Positions 16,419 through 24,238 of a stretch of DNA of 64,000 bases are shown here, piece after piece. The notes below the pieces were generated by a model. The model saw only the letters and a list, made by a program, of their open reading frames with translations. It was not told the origin of the DNA and did not search any database. Origin of the DNA: Actinacidiphila oryziradicis (GTDB lineage: Bacteria > Actinomycetota > Actinomycetes > Streptomycetales > Streptomycetaceae); assembly GCF_005047355.1 (NCBI RefSeq), contig NZ_SUMC01000010.1, positions 62,001 through 126,000 of the forward strand, read 5' to 3'. The stretch's first letter is position 1. Each line of letters starts with the position of its first letter. Position numbers and translations under genes: made by a program.

Positions 16419-17792
16419 ATGCCCGACGCAGTCGGTACCGTCGACACCGTCCTGCGCTCGACGCGGGTCGTCACCCCCGAAGGGCTCCGCCCCGCGGCCG
16501 TGGCGGTCGCGGGCGGCCGGATCGCCGCCGTATGGCCGTACGACGCGGAGCTCCCGGCGGGGACGGAGGTCGTCGAACTCGGTGACGACGCGCTGCTGCC
16601 CGGCCTGGTCGACACGCACGTCCACATCAACGACCCCGGCCGCACGGAGTGGGAGGGCTTCGAGACAGCCACCCGCGCGGCGGCGGCAGGGGGCGTCACG
16701 ACCCTCATCGACATGCCGCTCAACAGCGTCCCGCCGACCACGACCACCGAACATCTGGCGGTCAAGCGGGCCACCGCGCTCGGCAGGGTGCACACCGACG
16801 TCGGGTTCTGGGGCGGAGCCGTCCCCGGGAACGTAAAGGACCTCAAGCCGCTGCACGAGGCGGGGGTCTTCGGCTTCAAGTGCTTTCTGCTGCACTCCGG
16901 CGTGGAGGAGTTCCCGCAGCTCGCGGCCGATGAGCTGGAGGACGCGATGACGGAGATAGGCCGCTTCGACGGGCTGCTGATCGTGCACGCCGAGGACCCC
17001 CGGCTCATCGACGCCGCCCCGCCGCCCGAGGGCCGGGCCTACGCCGGCTTCCTGGCCTCCCGGCCGCGCGCCGCCGAGAATGCCGCGATCGAGGGCCTGA
17101 TCGCCCTGGCCAAGCGCCTCGGCACCCGGGTGCACGTACTGCATCTGTCGTCGGCGGACGCGCTGCCGCTGGTCGCCGCCGCCAAGCGCGAGGGCGTACG
17201 GATCACCGCCGAGACCTGCCCGCACTACCTCACCCTGACCGCGGAGGAGGTCCCGGACGGGGCGACGGAGTTCAAGTGCTGCCCGCCGATCCGCGAGGCC
17301 GCCAACCAGGACACGCTCTGGGAGGGGCTTTTCGACGGCACCGTCGACTGCGTGGTCTCCGACCACTCGCCCTGCACCGCCGACCTCAAGCGCTTCGACA
17401 CCGGCGACTTCGGCCAGGCCTGGGGCGGTATCTCCTCGCTCCAGCTCGGCCTGCCGGCGATCTGGACGGAGGCCCGCAGACGCGGCCGTAGCCTGGAGGA
17501 CGTGGTGCGCTGGATGGCCGAGGCCCCGGCCCGGCTCGCCGGACTGCGGACGAAGGGCGCCATCGCGGTCGGCTACGACGCGGACTTCGCGGTCCTCGCG
17601 CCGGAGGAGACCTTCACGGTCGTCCCGGCGGAGCTTCACCACCGCAACCAGGTCACGGCCTACGCGGGCCGCACCCTCCACGGCGTCGTACGCAGCACCT
17701 GGCTGCGCGGCGAGCGGATCGCCCACCGGGGGACCGTGTCGCCGCCCGCCGGACGCCTGATCACCGCCGCTGTCGAAGGGAACGCCGCATGA
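16419..17792 (+). CDS. allB: Allantoinase
   Basis: A 457-residue cyclic amidohydrolase. Binuclear metal ligands are visible: His67/His69 in [22 protein letters not shown], the carbamylated Lys154 in [10 protein letters not shown], His in LIVHAED and [11 protein letters not shown], and Asp in VVSDHSPC. The DHSPC and CCPPIR motifs mark allantoinase rather than dihydroorotase. It opens S-allantoin to allantoate. Good GGGAGG ribosome binding site; the stop overlaps the allantoicase start (ATGA). Confidence 0.96.
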   Translation: MPDAVGTVDTVLRSTRVVTPEGLRPAAVAVAGGRIAAVWPYDAELPAGTEVVELGDDALLPGLVDTHVHINDPGRTEWEGFETATRAAAAGGVTTLIDMPLNSVPPTTTTEHLAVKRATALGRVHTDVGFWGGAVPGNVKDLKPLHEAGVFGFKCFLLHSGVEEFPQLAADELEDAMTEIGRFDGLLIVHAEDPRLIDAAPPPEGRAYAGFLASRPRAAENAAIEGLIALAKRLGTRVHVLHLSSADALPLVAAAKREGVRITAETCPHYLTLTAEEVPDGATEFKCCPPIREAANQDTLWEGLFDGTVDCVVSDHSPCTADLKRFDTGDFGQAWGGISSLQLGLPAIWTEARRRGRSLEDVVRWMAEAPARLAGLRTKGAIAVGYDADFAVLAPEETFTVVPAELHHRNQVTAYAGRTLHGVVRSTWLRGERIAHRGTVSPPAGRLITAAVEGNAA

Positions 17793-18943
17793 CACAGACC
17801 GTGACGCAGACCGCCCGCTACACCGGCGACGCACGGCCCTACCCCGGCGGGGACCCTTACGCGGACTACCGGAGCGGCGAGCTGCCCTTCAGTCATCTCA
17901 CCGACCTCGCCGACCGGCGGCTCGGCGGCGGGGTGATCGCCGCCAACGACGAGTTCTTCGCCGACCGGGAGAATCTGCTCACCCCCGGCGCCGCCGTCTT
18001 CGACCCGCACGATTTCGGCCACAGGGGCAAGGTCATGGACGGCTGGGAGACCCGCCGGCGGCGCGGCATCGCGGCCGACGACCCGCATCCGGCCGACGCC
18101 GACCACGACTGGGCGCTGATCCGGCTGGGCGCGCCGGGCGTCATCCGCGGCATCGTCGTCGACACGGCGCACTTCCGCGGCAACTATCCGCAGCAGGTGC
18201 GTATCGAGGCGACCGCCGCCTCCGCCTCGGCCGGCCCGGCGGACCTGCTCGCCGACGGTACCGAGTGGACGGAGATCGTCTCCCGTACCCCCGTGGGCGG
18301 CCACGCCGCCAACGGATTCGAGGTCGCGGTGGAACGCCGCTTCACCCACCTGCGGCTCAGCCAGTACCCCGACGGCGGCGTCGCCCGGCTCCGTGTCCAC
18401 GGCGAGGCCGTCCCCGACCCGGCGTGGCTCGCCGCCCTGGGCACCTTCGACCTCCTGGCACTGGAGAACGGAGGATCGGCACAGGACGCCTCCGACCGCT
18501 TCTACTCCCCGCCCGTCCACACGATCCTGCCGGGCCGGTCCCAGCAGATGGACAACGGCTGGGAGACCCGCCGCCGCCGCGACAAGAGCAACGACTGGAT
18601 CAGCTACCGGCTCGCCGAGCAGGGACTGATCCGCGCCATCGAGATCGACACCGGCTGCTACAAGGGCAACGCCCCCGGCTGGGCATCGCTCCAGGGCCGC
18701 GACGATGCCGGTTCCGACGATGCCGGTTCCGACTCCGATGAGTGGTTCGAGATCCTGCCCCGCACCCCTCTCCAGCCGGACACCGTCCACCGTTTCCTCA
18801 CCGGCACCCATGGCGAGCGTCCGGTGACGCATGTCCGGCTCGACATCTACCCCGACGGCGGCGTCGCGCGGCTGCGCCTGCACGGCTCGCTGACGGACGC
18901 GGGCGCCGACCGGCTCGCCGCACGGTGGCACGCCTTGCGCTGA
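17789..18943 (+). CDS. alc: Allantoicase
   Basis: A 384-residue protein built of two homologous allantoicase repeats, each with the block GWETRRRR (about residues 84 and 256), a conserved ...[11 protein letters not shown] / [12 protein letters not shown] segment, and [12 protein letters not shown]. It hydrolyses allantoate to ureidoglycolate plus urea. It is coupled to allB by a 4-nt overlap. A short acidic tandem repeat ([15 protein letters not shown], from 18711) in a loop of the second domain is a local expansion. Confidence 0.95.
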   Translation: MTQTVTQTARYTGDARPYPGGDPYADYRSGELPFSHLTDLADRRLGGGVIAANDEFFADRENLLTPGAAVFDPHDFGHRGKVMDGWETRRRRGIAADDPHPADADHDWALIRLGAPGVIRGIVVDTAHFRGNYPQQVRIEATAASASAGPADLLADGTEWTEIVSRTPVGGHAANGFEVAVERRFTHLRLSQYPDGGVARLRVHGEAVPDPAWLAALGTFDLLALENGGSAQDASDRFYSPPVHTILPGRSQQMDNGWETRRRRDKSNDWISYRLAEQGLIRAIEIDTGCYKGNAPGWASLQGRDDAGSDDAGSDSDEWFEILPRTPLQPDTVHRFLTGTHGERPVTHVRLDIYPDGGVARLRLHGSLTDAGADRLAARWHALR

Positions 18944-19028
18944 ACCGCGCCTTGGGCTTGACCGGAACCGAATCGTCCAGGCCGCTCGTTGAGGAGGCAG
19001 CAAGCCCCCCTCGTCAAGGAGTCCCGCG

Positions 19029-19847
19029 GTGACCCTGCAACAGCAGATCGTCGGCAATGCCATGCAGATGGCCGTCTGCACCCTCCAGCCCGGCCAGACC
19101 GTCTACTGCGAGGCCGGGAAATTCCTTTTCAAGACCACCAACGTCACCATGGACACCCGCCTCGGCGGACCGGGCGGCGGCCAGCCGCAAAACGGCCAGG
19201 GCGGCGGCGCCGGAGGCATGGGCGGCATGCTGCGCCAGGCGATGGGCACCGCGATGCAGGTCGGCCAGCGGGCCCTGGCGGGGGAGAGTCTGGCCTTCCA
19301 GTACTTCACCTCGACCGGCGGCGAGGGCACCGTCGGCTTCGCCGGGGTGCTGCCCGGCGAGATGAGAGCCCTGGAACTGGAGGGCACCCGGGCATGGTTC
19401 GCGGAGAAGGACGCCTTCGTCGCCGCCGAGTCGACCGTCGAATTCGGCATCGCCTTCCAGGGCGGCCGGACCGGCCGCAGCGGCGGCGAGGGCTTCATCC
19501 TGGAGAAGTTCACCGGCCGGGGCACCGTCATCATCGCGGGCGCGGGCAATTTCATCGACCTCAACCCAGCGGATTTCGGCGGCCGGATCGAGGTCGACAC
19601 CGGCTGCATCGTCGCCTTCGAGGAAGGTATCCAGTACGGGGTCCAGCGCATCGGCGGCCTTAACCGCCAGGGCATCATGAACGCGGTCTTCGGCGGCGAG
19701 GGACTCTCCCTGGCCACTCTGGAGGGCAACGGCCGGGTCATCCTCCAGTCCATGACCATCGAGGGCCTGGCGAACGCGCTCAAGAAGGCCCAGGGCGGCG
19801 ACAAACAGGGCCCGACCGGCGGACTGTTCTCCACCAACGCGGGATGA
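19029..19847 (+). CDS. AIM24 / TIGR00266-family protein
   Basis: A 272-residue protein from GTG 19029. It contains QMAVCTLQPGQTVYCEAGKFLFKTTNVTMDTRLGG, a Gly/Met/Gln-rich insert (about 48-80), LAFQYFTSTGGEGTVGFAGVLPGEMRALEL and repeated beta-strand Gly-rich segments typical of the AIM24 beta-roll family. Family members have roles in membrane or mitochondrial organisation in yeast and unknown roles in bacteria. It follows allantoicase by 85 bp in the same direction. Confidence 0.85.
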   Translation: MTLQQQIVGNAMQMAVCTLQPGQTVYCEAGKFLFKTTNVTMDTRLGGPGGGQPQNGQGGGAGGMGGMLRQAMGTAMQVGQRALAGESLAFQYFTSTGGEGTVGFAGVLPGEMRALELEGTRAWFAEKDAFVAAESTVEFGIAFQGGRTGRSGGEGFILEKFTGRGTVIIAGAGNFIDLNPADFGGRIEVDTGCIVAFEEGIQYGVQRIGGLNRQGIMNAVFGGEGLSLATLEGNGRVILQSMTIEGLANALKKAQGGDKQGPTGGLFSTNAG

Positions 19848-19970
19848 CCGCAGCGCCGCGGCCCTGAGCAGGCCGCCGATTCCGCTGCCCGTGCCGGCTG
19901 TCGCCGAAGAAGCCCGGATCGGGCTTGGCACAGCCCATTTGCCTGCACGACACTGGCGCCGGCGAGTCGG

Positions 19971-20744
19971 TTACCTGCCCAGCCATCGCGGTTTCCGCTT
20001 GGCGACGAAACTCGCAACACCATGGTGGAAGTCCTCGCTGCCATAAACAGTGCGCACGATGTCATCGCCGTTGGGTGTGTTGGCCTGCCGGAGCCGCCGC
20101 ACCGATTCCTTGGCCGCCCACATGGTCAGCGGTGCGTGGGCTGACAACCGGTCGACGACGCTGCTTGTGCAAGCGTCCAGCTCGGCCTCGCCGCACAGCT
20201 CGGCCACGAAACCGACGGCGTGCATTTCCTCGCCGGTGAACAACCGCGCCCGTAGCAGCATATCCAGGGTACGTGCCTGGCCCAGATGGCCGACAAGCAG
20301 CGAGTACGTGCTCATGGCCAGGCAGTTGCCGAGCGTGCGGGCGATGGGGACACCGAAGCGCGCGGATGGCGTCGCGACGCGTATGTCGCACACGGCCGCG
20401 AGCGCCAGTCCTCCTCCGACACAGAAGCCGGAAATCGCCGCCACGGTGGGCACACGGACGCTCGCCAGCCGGTCCACGACGCTGCTGATCTTCCGCTCGT
20501 AAGCGATTCCGTCCTCGCCGGTGCGGAACTCGGAGAACTGGCTGATGTCGGTGCCGGCGACAAAAGCGGCGTCGCCGGCGCCGCGGAGCACCATCACCCG
20601 TATATCCGCATCGGTGTCGGCGAGCTCGCACGCCCCGACGAGGTCTGCGTACATCTGCCAGGTCAGGGCGTTGCGTTGCTCGGGCCGGTTGAAGGTCACC
20701 CGCAGCACGGAGCCGTCACGAGAGACGAGCAGGTCATCTGACAT
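19971..20744 (-). CDS. Enoyl-CoA hydratase/isomerase (crotonase fold) family protein
   Basis: A 257-residue crotonase-fold protein. The oxyanion-hole segments are AAFVAGTDISQF and ISGFCVGGGLALAAVCDIRVATPSARFG. The two catalytic glutamates of classical enoyl-CoA hydratase (GGG-x-E and FGxPE) are replaced: the sequence reads GGGLALA and FGVPIA. The reaction may therefore be isomerisation, thioester hydrolysis, decarboxylation or lyase chemistry rather than simple hydration. It lies downstream of the CoA-transferase gene in the leftward arm of the IclR-controlled divergon. Confidence 0.82.
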   Translation of the reverse strand: MSDDLLVSRDGSVLRVTFNRPEQRNALTWQMYADLVGACELADTDADIRVMVLRGAGDAAFVAGTDISQFSEFRTGEDGIAYERKISSVVDRLASVRVPTVAAISGFCVGGGLALAAVCDIRVATPSARFGVPIARTLGNCLAMSTYSLLVGHLGQARTLDMLLRARLFTGEEMHAVGFVAELCGEAELDACTSSVVDRLSAHAPLTMWAAKESVRRLRQANTPNGDDIVRTVYGSEDFHHGVASFVAKRKPRWLGR

Positions 20745-20806
20745 GTGTCACTTCTCCACCAGTGTCGGGGTCAGGGTCAGGGTCAAGGTCAGTGCCGGGG
20801 CCGGGG

Positions 20807-22087
20807 TCAGGCGGGCGTATCGCCGGCGGTCGTGTCCGTCCCGGCCTCGGCTGAGCCGGAACCGGGCGGGACGGCGACAACGCCCGCACCGATCAGCTCG
20901 TCGATGGTGGCCGGGGCGAAGCCGCACTCGGCGAGCACAGCTTCGGTGTCCGCGCCGAGCAGCGGCCCCGCGGCGCCACGTACCGCGGGCGTCGCCGAGA
21001 ACCGCATCGGCGACCCGATCTGGCGTACCTCGCCCATGACCGGGTGCGGGGCATCCCAGAAGAACCCGCGCTGGTTCAGGTGTCGATCGTTGAAGACCTG
21101 CGCGGTGTTGGCGATGGGCGCGCACGGAACACCGGCGGATTCGAGCGCGGCGATCACGTCGTCGGTCTTCCGCTGTGACGTCACCGCCTCGATGGCGGGG
21201 ATCAATGTTCCGCGGTGACCGTGCCGTTCGTGGGCGTCCTGGTAACGCGGGTCGTCCAACAGTTCGGTGAGATCAAACGCCTGACACAGGCCGGCCCACG
21301 TCGTGGGCGTGACCGCGCCCAGCGTCACCCAGCCGTCGGCAGTGCGGATCGCCTGGTACGGAGCGGTCGACTGGTGCGCCGACCCGAGCGGCTTCGCGAC
21401 CTCGCCGGTGGCGAAGTAGCGGCCGGCCTCCCAGATCGCGAACGAAACACCCGATTCGAACAGTGAGACGTCGACGTACTGGCCGGTCCCGGCCGAGTCG
21501 CGGGCTCGCAGCGCGCCGAGCACCGCCATGGCCACGTACAACCCGCTCACGAGGTCGCAGATCGGCACGCCGACCTTGACCGGATCACCTTGCGGGCTGC
21601 CCGTGATACTCATCAGCCCCGAGCGAGCCTGCGCCATGATGTCCAGCCCCGGGAGTGTGGCCAGCGGACCGTCTTGACCCCAACCGGACGCGGACACGTA
21701 GATAATCCGCGGATTGATCTCGCGGACCGTCTCGTAGTCGTAACCCAGCCGCGAGAGAGCCCCTGGCCGCAGGTTCTCGACGAGGACGTCGACAGTGGCC
21801 AGTAGCTGCCGCAGAACCCGCTTTCCCCGCTCTGCCTTGATATCCAGCGCGATCGAGCGCTTATTGCGGTTGAGGCGGGCGAACGGGGAACTCTGTCCGG
21901 CAACGTATGGGCCTATCAAGCGGACCGGATCTCCGCCGTCCGGATTCTCCACCTTGATCACATCGGCCCCGAGGTCGGCAAGCTGCATGGTGCCAAAGGG
22001 CGCCGCCATAAACGCACCGATCTCCAGCACACGGATGCCGGAAAGCGGGGCGGCGGGCTCGGACGTACGATCGACGGCAGCGTTCAT
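20807..22087 (-). CDS. CaiB/BaiF (class III) CoA-transferase
   Basis: A 426-residue class III CoA-transferase. It starts with LSGIRVLEIGAFMAAPFGTMQLADLGADVIKVENPDGGDP, has NRNKRSIALDIKAERG and LVENLRPGALSRLGYDYE, and carries the catalytic Asp149 in LPGLDIMAQARSGLMSITG. Such enzymes move CoA between carboxylic acids through an aspartyl-CoA anhydride intermediate. With the crotonase-fold gene it should activate and process an acid. It lies 83 bp downstream of the IclR gene and reads the same way. Confidence 0.92.
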   Translation of the reverse strand: MNAAVDRTSEPAAPLSGIRVLEIGAFMAAPFGTMQLADLGADVIKVENPDGGDPVRLIGPYVAGQSSPFARLNRNKRSIALDIKAERGKRVLRQLLATVDVLVENLRPGALSRLGYDYETVREINPRIIYVSASGWGQDGPLATLPGLDIMAQARSGLMSITGSPQGDPVKVGVPICDLVSGLYVAMAVLGALRARDSAGTGQYVDVSLFESGVSFAIWEAGRYFATGEVAKPLGSAHQSTAPYQAIRTADGWVTLGAVTPTTWAGLCQAFDLTELLDDPRYQDAHERHGHRGTLIPAIEAVTSQRKTDDVIAALESAGVPCAPIANTAQVFNDRHLNQRGFFWDAPHPVMGEVRQIGSPMRFSATPAVRGAAGPLLGADTEAVLAECGFAPATIDELIGAGVVAVPPGSGSAEAGTDTTAGDTPA

Positions 22088-22170
22088 CTGCGTTTACTCC
22101 CCTGGCAGCAGCGAAGGACTGAGTGATTACATACGGCATCCGAACAGGTTCGGCACGGGCCTCGGCTCCT

Positions 22171-22941
22171 CTACTCCGGTGCCTGCGGGCCGGGGTCGGG
22201 AACATACCCGAGCCGGGCCGTGAGGGTTTTCGCCGCCTCACTCACCAGGGCGCCGAAAATGGATTGGGATTCATCGGTCACGCGGCTCATCGGTATGTTG
22301 ACACTGAGGCTCGCGACGGGTTCCTCGACGCCGCCCATGATGGCCGCCGCGACCGAGCCGACGTCGGAGCGCCACTCTCCGCTGTTGGTGGCGTAACCCT
22401 GTGCGCGTACCGCGTCCAGCTCGGCGAGCAGCCGGTGAGGATCGGTGATCGTCGTGTCGGTGTAGCGCGGCAGTCCCTCGGCAAGCAGGCGCTCGACCAC
22501 CTCGGGAGAGCTGTTCGCGAGTACCGCCTTGCCGTTGGCGGAGGCGTGAAGCGGAAGGGCATGGCCGAGGGCCATGCTGGTCCGTACCGCCTTGGCCGTC
22601 TCCAGCCGCTCGATCAGCACCATCTTGTCCCCCTCGGGAACCGTCAGGTGAATCGTCTCGTCGGTACGCCGGCGCAGCTCCTCCATGAGAGGTACGGCCG
22701 CGTCGCGCAGGCCGAGATCCCCACTGGCATGCCGGCCCACGTCAAGCGCCTTGGTGGTCACCACCCACCGGGTGATCTCGCCTCTCGCGGGGCGGATCCA
22801 CCCCGCCTCATTGAGGGTCTGCAGCGAGCGCTGCACGGAACTCTTGGGCATCTCCAGCACTCGTGCCAGTTCGCCGACGCCGATCGGCTGTCGCGTCGCG
22901 ACCTCCTCCAGCACCTGCAGGGTGTTCAGGACATTGCGCAT
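22171..22941 (-). CDS. IclR-family transcriptional regulator
   Basis: A 256-residue IclR protein. I place the start at ATG 22941 because GAGGAG lies 7 nt upstream; the frame also opens at 22989 but without a ribosome binding site. HTH: VLNTLQVLEEVATRQPIGVGELARVLEMPKSSVQRSLQTLNEAGWI. Ligand domain: IHLTVPEGDKMVLIERLETAKAVRTSMALGHALPLHASANGKAVLA. It is divergent from the aminotransferase operon, and a 23-bp palindrome between them is its likely site. The inducer is presumably the acid or amino acid used by this locus. Confidence 0.92.
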   Translation of the reverse strand: MRNVLNTLQVLEEVATRQPIGVGELARVLEMPKSSVQRSLQTLNEAGWIRPARGEITRWVVTTKALDVGRHASGDLGLRDAAVPLMEELRRRTDETIHLTVPEGDKMVLIERLETAKAVRTSMALGHALPLHASANGKAVLANSSPEVVERLLAEGLPRYTDTTITDPHRLLAELDAVRAQGYATNSGEWRSDVGSVAAAIMGGVEEPVASLSVNIPMSRVTDESQSIFGALVSEAAKTLTARLGYVPDPGPQAPE

Positions 22942-22984
22942 CCATTGACTCCTCGGTTGGCTGATTCTAGCATCACCGTACCTC

Positions 22985-23007
22985 TTCACGGCACAGTGTG
23001 CCGTGAA
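22985..23007. promoter_or_regulatory. Perfect 23-bp palindrome, candidate IclR operator
   Basis: TTCACGGCAC-AGT-GTGCCGTGAA, a perfect 10-3-10 inverted repeat, followed directly by a further half-site (ACGGCACGG, 23008-23016). It lies 43 bp before the IclR start and 27 bp before the aminotransferase start, where it can control both divergent promoters. Confidence 0.7.
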
Positions 23008-23034
23008 ACGGCACGGAAGATAGGACGAGTATCA

Positions 23035-24201
23035 GTGACCACTCGCAGTGGACGGCATTTCCTTCAGATCCCCGGACCCAGCAGCGTCCCCGACCGAGTG
23101 CTGCGGGCCATCGCGCAACCCACCATCGACCACCGCGGACCGGACTTCGCGGAGCTGGGACTGGACGTCCTGGAACGAGTCAAGCCGGTGTTCGGCACCA
23201 GCGGTCCCGTCATCATCTTTCCCTCCTCCGGGACCGGGGCATGGGAATCGGCCCTGGTCAACACTCTGAGCCCCGGCGACCGTGTGCTGGCGTTCGAAAC
23301 CGGTCATTTTGCCACTCTGTGGCGCGGGATGGCCGAGGGCCTCGGGCTGGAAGTCGAATTCGTTCCCGGAGACTGGCGGCGCGGCGTGGACCCGCACATT
23401 GTCGCCGAACGGCTGGCCGAGGACAGGAACCACTCCATCGCCGCGGTGATGGTCGTCCACAACGAGACCTCCACCGGTGTCACCAGCCGTGTGCCGCAGA
23501 TCCGTGCGGCCATCGACGAGGCGGGCCATCCCGCCCTGCTCCTGGTCGACACGATCTCCTCCCTGGGATCGATCGACTACCGGCACCAGGAGTGGGGCGT
23601 CGACGTCACCGTCAGTTGCTCGCAGAAAGGCCTGATGCTGCCTCCCGGCCTCGGCTTCAACGCAGTCAGCGAGAAGGCACTGGCCGCCGCCGGGCGGGCG
23701 CGGCTACCGCGGTCCTACTGGGACTGGACACCCATCCTTCAGGCCAACGAGCGCGGCTACTACCCCTATACCCCGGCCACCAACATGCTCTACGGACTGC
23801 GGGAGGCCCTGCTCATGCTCGAAGAGGAGGGCCTGCCCAACGTGTTCGCACGGCATGACCGCCATGCCCAGGCCACCCGCGCCGCCGTCCGGGGCTGGGG
23901 CCTGGAGGTGCTGTGCGCCGACGAGCGGGAGTACTCCAGTGTCCTGACCGCTGTACTGCTGGGCGAGGAATACGACGCGGACAAGGTCCGCCAGATCATC
24001 CTGGACCGCTTCGACATGTCGCTCGGTACCGGCCTCAGCAAACTCGCGGGGCGGGTCTTCCGGATCGGCCACCTCGGTCACTTCAACGACCTGACCCTGG
24101 CCGGAACCCTCGCCGGCGTGCAGATGGGGCTCGAACTGGCCGGGGTGGCGATCGACCCGGGCGGCCTGGGTGCCGCACTGGAACTGTTGCGCACCGAGTG
24201 A
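23035..24201 (+). CDS. Class V aminotransferase (serine-glyoxylate/alanine-glyoxylate type)
   Basis: A 388-residue protein from GTG 23035. HFLQIPGPSSVPDRVLRAIAQPTIDHRGPDF is the opening of serine-glyoxylate/alanine-glyoxylate aminotransferases. PLP-site blocks are PSSGTGAWESALVNTLSPGD, VVHNETSTGV, LLVDTISSLGSIDY and the Schiff-base Lys198 in VSCSQKGLMLPPGLGF. It would transaminate glyoxylate or a related 2-oxo acid. It is first in the rightward operon, with the dehydrogenase 37 bp downstream. The long open frame upstream of 23035 is antisense to the IclR gene and not coding. Confidence 0.9.
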   Translation: MTTRSGRHFLQIPGPSSVPDRVLRAIAQPTIDHRGPDFAELGLDVLERVKPVFGTSGPVIIFPSSGTGAWESALVNTLSPGDRVLAFETGHFATLWRGMAEGLGLEVEFVPGDWRRGVDPHIVAERLAEDRNHSIAAVMVVHNETSTGVTSRVPQIRAAIDEAGHPALLLVDTISSLGSIDYRHQEWGVDVTVSCSQKGLMLPPGLGFNAVSEKALAAAGRARLPRSYWDWTPILQANERGYYPYTPATNMLYGLREALLMLEEEGLPNVFARHDRHAQATRAAVRGWGLEVLCADEREYSSVLTAVLLGEEYDADKVRQIILDRFDMSLGTGLSKLAGRVFRIGHLGHFNDLTLAGTLAGVQMGLELAGVAIDPGGLGAALELLRTE

Positions 24202-24238
24202 ATCGCCCGGAGCGACGATCGGAAGGAGAAAGCGAACA

